From Labedaea rhizosphaerae (lineage in GTDB: Bacteria > Actinomycetota > Actinomycetes > Mycobacteriales > Pseudonocardiaceae), in NCBI RefSeq assembly GCF_004362825.1, contig NZ_SNXZ01000001.1:806001-870000 (forward strand): 64,000 bases of DNA, read 5' to 3'. The notes below the pieces were generated by a model. The model searched no databases, was not told the origin of the DNA, and saw only the letters and a program-made list of their open reading frames with translations. The first letter of the stretch is position 1, and the number at the start of each line of letters is the position of its first letter. Made by a program: the position numbers and the translations under genes. Positions 1-8,690 of this stretch are shown here, in pieces.

Positions 1-654
1 CTCGTTGAGGTCGATCTGGTTGGCCGCGAACGCGGCGTCGAGGTTCAGCCGGTGCTGGTCGCATCGGGCGGTCTCGGCAGCTGCCTTCGCCGCGTCGCCC
101 GCGTTCGGCTCGGGGTTGCATTTGGTCAGCGAGCTCTCCAGGTCGCGGACCGCGTCCGACCGCTCGTTGGTGATGTGCTGCTCGATGGCCGTCTCGAACA
201 CCCGCAACACCAACGGTTCGGCGATGACGACGCCGAACATGAAGGCGAGCACGAACCGTGGCACCAGCAAGGATGCCCGGCGCCCCCACCGGCCGCCGGT
301 GGAGCTGGACACCAGCCACCGGTCCAGGTTCGCGATGAATACGCCCCAGATCAGCACTGGCAGGAGGATCAGCGGGCTGAAACCGCCCAGCACCTCGCTG
401 AGCGCCATCGCCATCGAGAACGCCGCGATGGTGGCCGTGCCGAGCACGATACCGCCGAGTGCCGTGTACTTGGCCCGGTCACCCGGCGCCCAGAGCAGCA
501 GCTTCTCGTCGACCCCGGCCAGCCAGCGCAGCGCCCGGCCCGCGTTGGCCCGGCGGTTCTCCTCGGCGTCAGGCACGGCAGGCACGATCTCCAGGCCCGG
601 CGTGTCCAGGACGTCCGGCTGGTCGTCACGCCTCGAGCTGCCCACGGTCGCCAT
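1..654 (-). CDS. DUF4407-type membrane protein (partial, C-terminus outside window)
   Basis: Read leftward from ATG at 654, the frame stays open to the window edge (218 codons). The N-terminal 40 residues are hydrophilic. They are followed by a conserved-looking RALRWLAGVDEKLLLWAP stretch, two closely spaced membrane segments (about residues 70-105) with an NLDRW motif after them, and another hydrophobic segment near 130-150. This layout, with a loop or coiled region rich in charged residues afterwards, is that of DUF4407 proteins; the function of that family is unknown to me. The start lies 29 bp inside the preceding SPFH-like gene, so the two are probably translationally coupled. It is the last visible gene of the cyclase/STAND cluster and would be its membrane component. 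Confidence 0.75.
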   Translation of the reverse strand, partial: MATVGSSRRDDQPDVLDTPGLEIVPAVPDAEENRRANAGRALRWLAGVDEKLLLWAPGDRAKYTALGGIVLGTATIAAFSMAMALSEVLGGFSPLILLPVLIWGVFIANLDRWLVSSSTGGRWGRRASLLVPRFVLAFMFGVVIAEPLVLRVFETAIEQHITNERSDAVRDLESSLTKCNPEPNAGDAAKAAAETARCDQHRLNLDAAFAANQIDLNE

Positions 655-1558
655 CCCCCTCGAGCTGGTGCGAGGCCGTCGGCCGACCTCCGACCAACCG
701 ATCCATCAACGAGTCGACCACCCGCTGGGCGTCCACCGCGATCATGTCCTTTTCGGCGTCCGACAACGACTTGAGCAGCTCCATCATCTGCTCCTGCTTG
801 CGCTCCTCGAGCTCGTAAACCCGATCGGCGGCCGCGGCCACCGTGCGTTCGCCCCGGGCGACGGTGATGCCCGCGATCGCGGTGGCGCCGCGCTCGAGGT
901 AGGACGAGTAGCGATCGGCGTCGCGGTCCTCGCCTTGGTGCACGAGGCCCTTGTGCAACTGGTCGCGTCGCGTGTCACGCATCCGCCGCTCGTGCTCGGC
1001 GAGCTCCTTCGGCGTCGCGGTGCGCACGCCGGCGAACTCGACCACGACGCCGTCGATCATCGGACCGCGGACCCGCACGTAGGCCTCGACCCGGGCCCAG
1101 ACCTTCTCCCGGACGTCGTTGATCTGCTCCACGGTGTGCTGGACCCCGAGCTTGAACAGGGTGGCATCGCGCCGCAGGTACTGGCGCAACGGCTCGACCA
1201 GGTCGCGCAGGCCGTACTGCGCGACGAGCTCGGCATCGCGGACCTGGCAACGGAAATCCACCATCACGAAGAAGTCGTCGGCCGGGCTGCTCGACGGGAT
1301 CTGCAGCGAGACCGTAACCGTGCGCGGTCGCATGTCGACCGTGGTCACCGAGATCGCGTTGATGACGAGGTCGTCGCGCTTGTGCAGGTGCCTGCGCTCG
1401 GTGAATGCCACGTAGCCGGAGTCCACCTCGAAGACCGGCACCGTGCCGGGGATGTGCTGGGGCAGCTCGGACACGTCGCGGCTGCGCCGCAACCAGCCGC
1501 GGATGGCGGGACTGAGCGGCTGCTCCTTGAGAACGGGGAAGGAATCTTGCTGAGCCAT
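626..1558 (-). CDS. SPFH/band-7-like protein, cluster member
   Basis: A 310-aa soluble protein starting at ATG 1558. Residues about 20-130 are beta-rich. The middle has the prohibitin-like pattern of a VDFRCQV strand, a helical stretch, then FAGVRTATPKELAEHERR, where the end of an SPFH domain normally runs into a coiled coil. The last 120 residues are charged and helical (ELEERKQEQMMELLKSL). No transmembrane segment is seen, unlike many SPFH proteins. It lies 16 bp after the STAND NTPase stop and overlaps the DUF4407 gene, so it is part of one operon. The SPFH assignment comes from pattern only. The function is unknown; a scaffold between the NTPase and the membrane protein is an inference. 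Confidence 0.55.
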   Translation of the reverse strand: MAQQDSFPVLKEQPLSPAIRGWLRRSRDVSELPQHIPGTVPVFEVDSGYVAFTERRHLHKRDDLVINAISVTTVDMRPRTVTVSLQIPSSSPADDFFVMVDFRCQVRDAELVAQYGLRDLVEPLRQYLRRDATLFKLGVQHTVEQINDVREKVWARVEAYVRVRGPMIDGVVVEFAGVRTATPKELAEHERRMRDTRRDQLHKGLVHQGEDRDADRYSSYLERGATAIAGITVARGERTVAAAADRVYELEERKQEQMMELLKSLSDAEKDMIAVDAQRVVDSLMDRLVGGRPTASHQLEGDGDRGQLEA

Positions 1559-1574
1559 CGTGATCAACTCCGAT

Positions 1575-3818
1575 TCAGTGCTTGGTGGCCGGGCGCAAGG
1601 CGCCGAGGAAGGTGGACAGGAGCACGTGCGAGGCGTTTGACCTGGCTCGGCGACCGGTGAGTTCGCGAACCAGTTCGGCGCCGCGCAGCTCTCGGTGGCT
1701 GAGCGGCATGGCGGCGTAGATGGCGGCCCCGAGCCGCGCGACCGCGTCCTTGGCCGCGCTCTCGTCCCGCAGTGAGTCGAGGACTTCGCGCAAGGCACCG
1801 ATCGCCGCCGCGCGGTGCGGAGCGCTACACAGCACATCGGCCCAGAGCACACCGATCGCGTCCACGTTGTCCGGTTGCTCCAGCAGGATCTTGCGGATCA
1901 CGGGCTGCTCGTCGCCGGCTTGTTCCGCGCACAACAAGGCGACGACCATGGACCGCGCGGACCGCACCACGTGCACGGTCAGGCCGCGCTCGTACCGCTC
2001 GGTGTTCACGTCCTGCGAGCCGTCCCGATCGAGGCCATCCCGGTCGGCACGCTGGTGCTCGGCCACAAGGGCATCGGCGCTCTCCCCGGTGTCCTCGAGC
2101 TTGGCCCGCCGGGGTGTGGTCACCCCGCGCACCTCGTCGGTGACCATCGCCAGCATCCGGCCGGCGTGCTCCGGACCTGCATCAACCGACACGGCGAACA
2201 AGTTGCCGACCGCGAACTGGGCGACCATGCCGATCCGCTTGGCCCGCAACGACAAGAAGACCAACCGGCGCATCGCCTCGTCCGGGAAGCGGACGCCGAG
2301 CGGACCGCCGAGGGCGAGCGCGGATGTGACGCCGCGCTTGATCCCCTGGTCCTGCCCCCATTCCAGCGCGGTGGTCAAGGCGACCGGGGCGAGCCTGCTG
2401 TTTGCGCTCATCACCTGCAGCACCATCGCCGCGGTCGTGCGCTCGCTCACCGTCCCGTTCGCCCACGGGTCCAGGTACTTGCGCCGGATCTCGGTGAAGT
2501 TGGCCTTGGCCAGCAACGCAAGGCTGACGGCGACCTGGACCTGGACCTCGTCGCGAGGATTGCCGCCGCACAGTTCGAGTAGCCACGACTCGACCGGTCG
2601 CCAGAGATGGTGGTCATAGCGGCGGTGCATCTCGAGCAGGACGTGCTCGCGGTGGTCATGGTGGCGAAATCGCAGCCGCCGGCCGTCCAACCACGCGTCG
2701 CTGCCGTCGTCCTCGTCGAGGCCCGATGTGTACAAGGGGTGGTCGACCACCCGCTTCGGGAGGACCTCCTCGCTCGGCGCGATGTGAGGAGCCGCTTCGC
2801 GCGCCCCCTGCGCCTGCTCCACGTGCGCCATGAGGAGTCTGGTGAGCGAATCGTGCATCTGCTCGGATTGCTCGCCCGCGACGGCGAGGGCGGTGACCGC
2901 CAGCAGGTCCTTCTTGGTGACGTTCCCCTCGATCCAGCTCGTGACCTGGGCGTGCGGCTCGTCGTCCATCGTCGCGTTCGCCTTGTCCGGATCGCTGACC
3001 AGAAGCCGGGCGAGAGCCGCGACATCCCCCGGGTGCGACCGGGTCGAGATGTACTGGCGTGCCTTGTCCAACAGTTCGGCCGGGACGGCGGCACCGTTCA
3101 AGTGGCTCAGCAGCACCGCTTCCGCGTCCGGTGGTGTGACGTCCACGGCGAAGTCCGGCAGCGCCTTGCGGCTGAGTTGCCGGGACGTCGTCGTGATGAC
3201 CAAGAACGCCCCCGCCTTGCGCACGCTCTTGGCCAATCGCTCCGCTTCGAACCGCAGCACCGAGCTGTTCGCGTCATCGCCGACGAGGTCGACCACCACG
3301 TAGCCGACCCCGGCCTCGTAGTCCTGATCGGCGAGCCGGGCGACCGTGTTGGCGGGCGACGCCTTGACAAACCTGCCTCCCCTGCCGATCCGGCCCAGCA
3401 GCAAGTGCAGCGCGAGCGCCTGCTTCCCGACACCATCGGCTCCGGTGAGGACCACCATCGCGGCGCGGTCGAGCCGGTCGGCCGCCGCGCCTGTGCACCC
3501 CGGCGGCACGAAACCCTGAACGAGTTCGTCGACGACCTCACCCGGGAGCTCGCCCGGCGGCGACGCGGCGAACCGCGTCTCGCCCGCGAAGCCGAACGAG
3601 GCGCCGCCCGCGTCCACGCGGCCGTGGAAGTTGTTGACCACGTAGAGGCGGCGCATCGCGCTGCGTCCGTCCTCGGCGGTGAAGTCCTCTTCGACGCGCG
3701 CCTCGTCCTTGATCCGCGCTTGCGCTTCCGGCTGCTCCAGCTTGCGGTCCTGGCCTTCGTTCGGAGGAGTGGCGGCCGGGTCGGGCCGGGGCGCCGCAGC
3801 CTCGGGATCAGCGGTCAT
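1575..3818 (-). CDS. STAND-like NTPase with N-terminal FHG.VDA motif
   Basis: A 747-aa protein. Residues 1-50 are low complexity. Residues 60-78 carry the motif VVNNFHGRVDAGGASFGF, nearly repeated at the C-terminus of the cyclase-like gene upstream. A P-loop follows near residue 127 (GADGVGKQ), with a Walker-B-like run of hydrophobics ending in VVVDLVGDD about 45 residues later and an ITTTSR sensor-like motif; together these suggest an AAA/STAND ATPase. The C-terminal 400 residues are helical and repeat-like. ATG at 3818 overlaps the preceding stop as ATGA. In actinomycetes such NTPases act as regulated switches in conflict or signalling systems; that role here is inferred. Confidence 0.65.
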   Translation of the reverse strand: MTADPEAAAPRPDPAATPPNEGQDRKLEQPEAQARIKDEARVEEDFTAEDGRSAMRRLYVVNNFHGRVDAGGASFGFAGETRFAASPPGELPGEVVDELVQGFVPPGCTGAAADRLDRAAMVVLTGADGVGKQALALHLLLGRIGRGGRFVKASPANTVARLADQDYEAGVGYVVVDLVGDDANSSVLRFEAERLAKSVRKAGAFLVITTTSRQLSRKALPDFAVDVTPPDAEAVLLSHLNGAAVPAELLDKARQYISTRSHPGDVAALARLLVSDPDKANATMDDEPHAQVTSWIEGNVTKKDLLAVTALAVAGEQSEQMHDSLTRLLMAHVEQAQGAREAAPHIAPSEEVLPKRVVDHPLYTSGLDEDDGSDAWLDGRRLRFRHHDHREHVLLEMHRRYDHHLWRPVESWLLELCGGNPRDEVQVQVAVSLALLAKANFTEIRRKYLDPWANGTVSERTTAAMVLQVMSANSRLAPVALTTALEWGQDQGIKRGVTSALALGGPLGVRFPDEAMRRLVFLSLRAKRIGMVAQFAVGNLFAVSVDAGPEHAGRMLAMVTDEVRGVTTPRRAKLEDTGESADALVAEHQRADRDGLDRDGSQDVNTERYERGLTVHVVRSARSMVVALLCAEQAGDEQPVIRKILLEQPDNVDAIGVLWADVLCSAPHRAAAIGALREVLDSLRDESAAKDAVARLGAAIYAAMPLSHRELRGAELVRELTGRRARSNASHVLLSTFLGALRPATKH

Positions 3819-4558
3819 CGACCCACTCCGAGCTCGAAACCGAAATTCGCTCGCCGTGCGTCGACCGGCCCGTGGAACTCGTTGACCACCTGGGACCGGG
3901 CGGTTCCGACCACCGGATCACCGGCCGGTGCGGCCGCCGGGGAACTCGCGGTCGCAGACTCCGGCATGGGGTCACCGGCCTCGTGGCCCGGCACCCAGAG
4001 CCAGGCGTCTGCCTCGAATCCCTTCTCCCGTACGACGACCCGCCGCAGGTGGGCCGGCCGCACGGTCGTGCTCAACGTCGCGATGAAGTCCTGGTAGACC
4101 TGGTCGGAGAACAGCACCGCGAGATCGGCGTCGCTGTCGATCAGCGCTTGCCGCAGCACGGCGGAGTCCAGCATCCGGCCGACCACGATCGGCGCCGGGC
4201 CGGCGTAACCGTTGGCCGCTTCCGCCAAACGCCCGAAGTGGACCGCCAGCCGGAGACGGAGCCGTGCGTCCGGTGCGACACGGCCGTTGTACCGGCTCAG
4301 TTCGGCTGACAGTTCCCGGACGTAGCGATCGACGACGAGGTCTTCGCGCTCGTCGACCGGCAGCACGGCGAACTCGCCGTCGCCCGCAGGCTGCTTGGCC
4401 CAGGTCGCGCGGTCCAGGCCTGCTGCTCGTGCCGCGTGGTCGCACGACGCGACCAGTACGCGCTGCAACTCGCGCTGGTCCTGATCGGAACCGCGGCTGT
4501 ACCCGCGCGCATCCACTGCCACGCAGAGCTTCCGCGTTGTTAGTCCATCGGTTGTCAC
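3815..4558 (-). CDS. Class III nucleotide-cyclase-like protein
   Basis: A 247-aa protein. The N-terminus CVAVDARGYSRGSD and the later AGDGEFAVLP give the two aspartates that bind metal in class III adenylate/guanylate cyclase folds. The domain ends near residue 180, and I do not see the usual transition-state Asn/Arg pair, so activity is uncertain. After an Ala/Pro-rich linker the last 24 residues are VVNEFHGPVDARRANFGF plus a short tail, matching a motif in the STAND protein. It is coupled to that gene by an ATGA overlap and follows a Crp-type gene. A cyclase-like sensor that feeds a nucleotide-binding regulator or recruits the NTPase is plausible but inferred. Confidence 0.65.
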   Translation of the reverse strand: MTTDGLTTRKLCVAVDARGYSRGSDQDQRELQRVLVASCDHAARAAGLDRATWAKQPAGDGEFAVLPVDEREDLVVDRYVRELSAELSRYNGRVAPDARLRLRLAVHFGRLAEAANGYAGPAPIVVGRMLDSAVLRQALIDSDADLAVLFSDQVYQDFIATLSTTVRPAHLRRVVVREKGFEADAWLWVPGHEAGDPMPESATASSPAAAPAGDPVVGTARSQVVNEFHGPVDARRANFGFELGVGR

Positions 4559-4573
4559 GTTGGGCCTTTCGAG

Positions 4574-4611
4574 TGGTCAACTGCGATCCGTGACCATGGT
4601 CAACTGCGATC
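4574..4611. promoter_or_regulatory. Tandem 15-bp direct repeat upstream of cyclase-like gene
   Basis: TGGTCAACTGCGATC occurs at 4574-4588 and again, identically, at 4597-4611 (period 23 bp). On the coding (minus) strand each copy contains GTTGACC, so the copies could be tandem -35 regions or operator sites 15-55 bp upstream of the cyclase-like start at 4558. The repeats lie in the 85-bp gap between the Crp-type gene and the cyclase operon and are candidate binding sites for that regulator. Confidence 0.5.
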
Positions 4612-4643
4612 AGTCACAGAACTCCGCACAGATGCGGGATTGC

Positions 4644-5342
4644 TCAGTCGAGCGCGAGACGTTCCAGCTCGGCGAGATCGAGGACGATCAGCTTGCGGTA
4701 CTTGCTGCGCACCACGCCCTCGCGATTGAGGCGCGCGAGCTCCTTCTCGGCAGTTCGCAGCTTTGTCCCGGCGAGCGACGCGACCTCCGCCTGGGTCAGG
4801 GGGACACCGAGATCCCAATGACCATCGACCTGCTTGCCATAACCACACACGACTTCGTAAAGGACACGGGCGACCCGTGTGCGCGGTTCTTGCGAGTTGA
4901 AGTCCAGGCGGCGCCGGTTCGCCCACCGCAACCGCCGTGCGGTCATCCTGGCCAGCCCGAGCGCGATCTCGGGGTACTTGCGGGAAAGCGCGATCAGCTC
5001 ACCCGAACCGATGGCTCGAGCCTTGACCAAACCGCTCGCGACGACGTCCGCGGACCGCAGAGTGCGCTCGAGCGCGGCCATCTCCCCGACGATGTCACCC
5101 TGCACCCGGATGCCCAGCAATGCCGTGTCCCCGTTGGCATCCCGCGCCGAGACCTTCACCTTTCCGTCAACCAGCAGGTATGCGTGTGTACCCGCCGCGC
5201 CCTGTTCCACCAACGGCCGTCCGTCGGTGAAGGTCACCGCGGTTCCGGCCCGCAACAGGGAAAGCCTTGCCGATGACCCGAGACCGCCCAACAATGTCTC
5301 CTCCGACCAGCGCCGGTCGTCAACCGCGCGCGGCTCGACCAA
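4644..5342 (-). CDS. Crp/Fnr-family transcriptional regulator (cluster-linked)
   Basis: A 232-aa protein from TTG 5342, preceded by a GGAGG box at good spacing. Residues about 25-135 form a cyclic-nucleotide-binding domain (GTHAYLLVDGKVKV, GDIVGEMAAL). A long dimerisation helix follows, then a winged helix (LTQAEVASLAGTKLRTAEKELARLNREGVV). It is distinct from the Crp at 15716. It lies immediately upstream of the cyclase-like operon on the same strand, and is likely its regulator, perhaps sensing the product or another nucleotide. Ligand and targets cannot be read from the sequence. Confidence 0.85.
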   Translation of the reverse strand: MVEPRAVDDRRWSEETLLGGLGSSARLSLLRAGTAVTFTDGRPLVEQGAAGTHAYLLVDGKVKVSARDANGDTALLGIRVQGDIVGEMAALERTLRSADVVASGLVKARAIGSGELIALSRKYPEIALGLARMTARRLRWANRRRLDFNSQEPRTRVARVLYEVVCGYGKQVDGHWDLGVPLTQAEVASLAGTKLRTAEKELARLNREGVVRSKYRKLIVLDLAELERLALD

Positions 5343-5568
5343 CTTGGACCTCCTGGCGGGAACGGATCATGTCCCAGTTTGGTCAGGGCAGATCCGAATC
5401 TCGCGATGTCGGCCAACAAGTCCACCAATGCCGCCGCAGATCATCCGAATGTCGTATCCGACGGATGACAGATCGCACATCTGGGCAGAGCGTTACGCCA
5501 CCGGCGTGAATCGGAAGGCACAGCCCGGCTGGAGAGGAAATCGTCCAGAAATTGTCAATGAATCGCTA

Positions 5569-6273
5569 TCACCCGCGGATGGTGGCCAGCTGTTCGGTGA
5601 TGGCGGCCATGATGCGCTTGGTCGCCTCGTCCAAAGTGGTCTTCGTGCGAGGCGAGTCGTAGAGGTCGGTGAGGTCGACCGGCGGGCCCGCGACGACCTG
5701 GATCGTCTTGCGGGGCCACAACTTCACCTTCTTCGTGTCGGCCGGCAGCAGTTCGTGCGAACCCCAGATCGCGACGGGGACGACCGGCGCCTTCGACTCC
5801 AGCGCCACGCGGGCGATGCCGTTCTTCACCTTCGGCTCCGGCCAGTGGTCGGCCTGGCGGCCGATGCCGCCCTCGGGGAACACCACGACGCACTCGCCCG
5901 CGCCGACCGCGTCCACCATGCCGTGCAACGCCTGCACCGCCCGGATCGAACCGCGTTCCACCGGGATGTGCTTGCCGCCCGCCAAGACCCACTTGACGAC
6001 CGGCGCCTTCCACAGCTCGGCCATGGCCAGGTAGCGCGGGATGCGCCGGCCGGCCAGCACGAACGCCGTCACCGGGATCGGGTCCACCATGGACAGGTGG
6101 TTCGACGCCACCAGCACGCCGCCCTCGCGGGGTAAGTTCTCCTTGCCGTGCCAGCGAAGGCGGGTGGTCAGGGCGATCAGCACCCAGATCAGGTCGATGG
6201 CAACGCTGAACCAGAACCCGCGGCCGCGACGCGGCGAGCGGAACAGGACGTCGATGGTCTTCGGGGTGCGCAC
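5569..6273 (-). CDS. 1-acyl-sn-glycerol-3-phosphate acyltransferase family protein
   Basis: A 234-aa PlsC-family protein. It shows the acyltransferase NHxxxxD block (NHLSMVD, near residue 62) and the FPEGG block (near 137), with an N-terminal membrane segment (FSVAIDLIWVLIALTT). This family transfers acyl groups to lysophosphatidate or related acceptors at the inner membrane. The start is GTG 6273, 11 bp downstream of the POT transporter stop. The next 226 bp toward the Crp-type gene (5343-5568) show no gene. The precise acceptor cannot be told. Confidence 0.85.
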   Translation of the reverse strand: MRTPKTIDVLFRSPRRGRGFWFSVAIDLIWVLIALTTRLRWHGKENLPREGGVLVASNHLSMVDPIPVTAFVLAGRRIPRYLAMAELWKAPVVKWVLAGGKHIPVERGSIRAVQALHGMVDAVGAGECVVVFPEGGIGRQADHWPEPKVKNGIARVALESKAPVVPVAIWGSHELLPADTKKVKLWPRKTIQVVAGPPVDLTDLYDSPRTKTTLDEATKRIMAAITEQLATIRG

Positions 6274-6284
6274 GCCCCCATCAT

Positions 6285-7775
6285 CTACCGGACGCCGTGC
6301 ATCAGGGCGCGCACCTTCGGCACGAACGCGAGCAGGGCCAGGCCGATCACCAGCGCGACGATGCCGAGCAGGCCGAAGTACGGCGTCTCGTTCTCGTCGG
6401 CGTGGTAGTAGTCGGCGAGCTTGCCCGCCACCGACGTGCCCAGCGCGATGGACAGGTAGAACAGCGCCACCATCTGCGCGCGGAACGCCTCCGGCGAGAG
6501 CTTCGTCGACAGCGACAGCCCGATCGGCGAGAGGTTCAGCTCGGCCAGCACGAACACGATCAGCACGCCGACCAGCAGGAACGGGTTGACCGAGTCCTTG
6601 CCGCCGATGAAGCCCATCGCGGCCATGATCAGGAACGCCACGCCCATGCCGATCGCGCCCAGCGCGAACTTCACCGGCGTGGACGGCTGCCGGTCGCCCA
6701 GCCGCGTCCACAGCCACGCGAAGACCGGCGCGAGCAGCACCACGAACAGCGGCTCGACGGAGTTGAACCACGACGGCGGGACGTTCCAGCCGAACACGTT
6801 GAGGTCCAGCCGCTCGTCGGCGTAGATCGCGAGCACGGTGAACTGCTGCTGGAACAACGCCCAGAAGGCGAAGCTGACCAGGAACAACGGGATGAACGCG
6901 ACGACGCGCTGCCGTTCGACCTGGTCGACCCGGCTGCTGGACAGGATCACCACGAACAACGCGATCGCGGCCACGGCGATCACGATGGTGACCACGTCGG
7001 CGAGGTTGTCCTTGGTGATCACGCCGGTGATCAGCAGCAACGCGATCACCACCGCGAACCCCACGACCAGCCCGATCGTCCGGATCCGGGCGGCGCTGGT
7101 GATCGGGTTGGGCACGACCCGGCCCTGTTCGGGCAGGTTGCGCCGCCCGAGGGTGTACTGGACCAGCCCGGCCGCCATGCCGATCGCGGCCAGCCCGAAG
7201 CCGTAGTGGAAGCCCAGGCGGGTCTGCAGCAGGCCGGTGAGCAGCGGGCCGACCAGCGCGCCGAGGTTCACGCCCATGTAGAAGATCGAGAACCCGGCGT
7301 CGCGGCGTTCGTCGCCCTGGGCATAGAGCATCCCGACGATCGTCGTCGCGGTCGCCTTCAGACCGCCGCTGCCCAGCGCCACCAGCACGAGCCCGCAGGC
7401 GACGCCGGTCAGCCCGGGCAGCACCGCGAGGCTGAGGTGGCCGAGCAGGATGAGCACGCCGCTGTAGAACAGGGTGCGTTCGGGGCCGAACAGGCGGTCG
7501 GCGACCCAGGAGCCGGCGATGGTGGCGAGGTAGACCGACCCGCCGTACGCACCGACGATGCCGGACGCGACGCCCTCGTCCATGCCGAGGCCGCCCTGCT
7601 CGGCGGTGTAGTACAAGTAGTAGAGCAGGATCGCTTGCATCCCGTAGAACGAGAAGCGTTCCCACATCTCGGTGCCGAACAGGTTGGCGAGACCCTTCGG
7701 GTGGCCGAAGAACCGCCGGTCGGTTTGAGGCTGCGTCGAGGTCGTCACCGCATCCCATCCAGGTGGTCTAGACAT
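6285..7775 (-). CDS. POT-family oligopeptide/proton MFS transporter
   Basis: A 496-aa protein with about 14 membrane segments. Near the N-terminus it has the POT signature region FGTEMWERFSFYGMQAILLYYLY (the ExxER-like motif used in proton coupling) and GLGMDEGVASGIVGAYGG. The start ATG 7775 follows a GAAGGACC ribosome site. The family imports di- and tripeptides with protons; substrate range is not determinable here. It is probably co-transcribed with the acyltransferase gene 11 bp downstream. Confidence 0.9.
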   Translation of the reverse strand: MSRPPGWDAVTTSTQPQTDRRFFGHPKGLANLFGTEMWERFSFYGMQAILLYYLYYTAEQGGLGMDEGVASGIVGAYGGSVYLATIAGSWVADRLFGPERTLFYSGVLILLGHLSLAVLPGLTGVACGLVLVALGSGGLKATATTIVGMLYAQGDERRDAGFSIFYMGVNLGALVGPLLTGLLQTRLGFHYGFGLAAIGMAAGLVQYTLGRRNLPEQGRVVPNPITSAARIRTIGLVVGFAVVIALLLITGVITKDNLADVVTIVIAVAAIALFVVILSSSRVDQVERQRVVAFIPLFLVSFAFWALFQQQFTVLAIYADERLDLNVFGWNVPPSWFNSVEPLFVVLLAPVFAWLWTRLGDRQPSTPVKFALGAIGMGVAFLIMAAMGFIGGKDSVNPFLLVGVLIVFVLAELNLSPIGLSLSTKLSPEAFRAQMVALFYLSIALGTSVAGKLADYYHADENETPYFGLLGIVALVIGLALLAFVPKVRALMHGVR

Positions 7776-7886
7776 GTTTGGTCCTTCTTCCGAGGGTAAG
7801 TCCGATCAGGCCGCTCAGCAGCACGAGAACCAAGGCCAGCCTTTGCTTCCTTTGCGGGACAAGGAAAAGCGTGGTTTGGTCAGCAC

Positions 7887-8606
7887 GTGGTAGAGCCATT
7901 GCCCACCCATGAGGACGAGCCGCACACCGAAGCGCTGGGCGAGCGGCTGAACTGGTTGCGCGCGGGGGTGCTGGGCGCCAACGACGGCATCGTGTCGGTG
8001 GCCGGCCTGGTGGTCGGCGTCGCGGGCGCGACGACCTCCCGCCCGGCGATCATGCTGGCCGGGATCGCCGGGCTGGTGGCGGGCGCGCTGTCCATGGCGG
8101 GCGGCGAGTACGTCTCCGTGAGCACCCAGCGCGACACCGAGCAGGCCGCCCTGCGCAAGGAGAAGCGCGAGCTCGAGACCATGCCCGAGGAAGAGGAGCG
8201 GGAGCTCGCGGAGATCTACGAGTCCCGCGGCCTGTCCCCCGAACTCGCCGCCCGGGTGGCCCGCGAGCTGACCGAGAAGGACGCACTCGCCGCGCACGCC
8301 GAGGCCGAGCTGCAGATCGACCCGGACAACCTGACCAGCCCGTGGCACGCCGCGTGGGCCTCGTTCATCGCGTTCACGGTCGGCGGGCTGCTGCCGCTGA
8401 TCGCGATCATCCTGCCCCCGGTGTCCGCGCGGGTCTGGGCGTGCGGCGCGGCGGTCGTGGCCGGGCTGGTCCTCGCCGGATGGCTCAGCGCGCGGCTGGG
8501 CGACGCCGACGCGCGCCGGGCGATCACCCGCAACGTCGGTGTCGGCGTGCTGGCCATGCTGGTCACCTACCTCGTCGGGAAGCTCTTCGGCGTCACGCTC
8601 GGTTAA
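7887..8606 (+). CDS. VIT1/CCC1-family iron/manganese transporter
   Basis: A 239-aa protein. The N-terminal half has LRAGVLGANDGIVSVAGLVVGVAGA and AGLVAGALSMAGGEYVSVSTQRD, typical of the VIT1/CCC1 family. A charged cytosolic helical insert (EEEERELAEIYESRGLSPE) follows, then three further membrane segments. Such proteins export Fe2+ or Mn2+ from the cytosol. The start is GTG 7887; the gene is divergent from the POT transporter with a 111-bp gap. Confidence 0.9.
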   Translation: MVEPLPTHEDEPHTEALGERLNWLRAGVLGANDGIVSVAGLVVGVAGATTSRPAIMLAGIAGLVAGALSMAGGEYVSVSTQRDTEQAALRKEKRELETMPEEEERELAEIYESRGLSPELAARVARELTEKDALAAHAEAELQIDPDNLTSPWHAAWASFIAFTVGGLLPLIAIILPPVSARVWACGAAVVAGLVLAGWLSARLGDADARRAITRNVGVGVLAMLVTYLVGKLFGVTLG

Positions 8607-8690
8607 CACCTTCGGCTACAATCAGTGCTCGGTGCGCCGGGAAGCCTGGTCGGCAGCAAGATCGACCTGTCGCCGACCCGTGGAGCCGCC

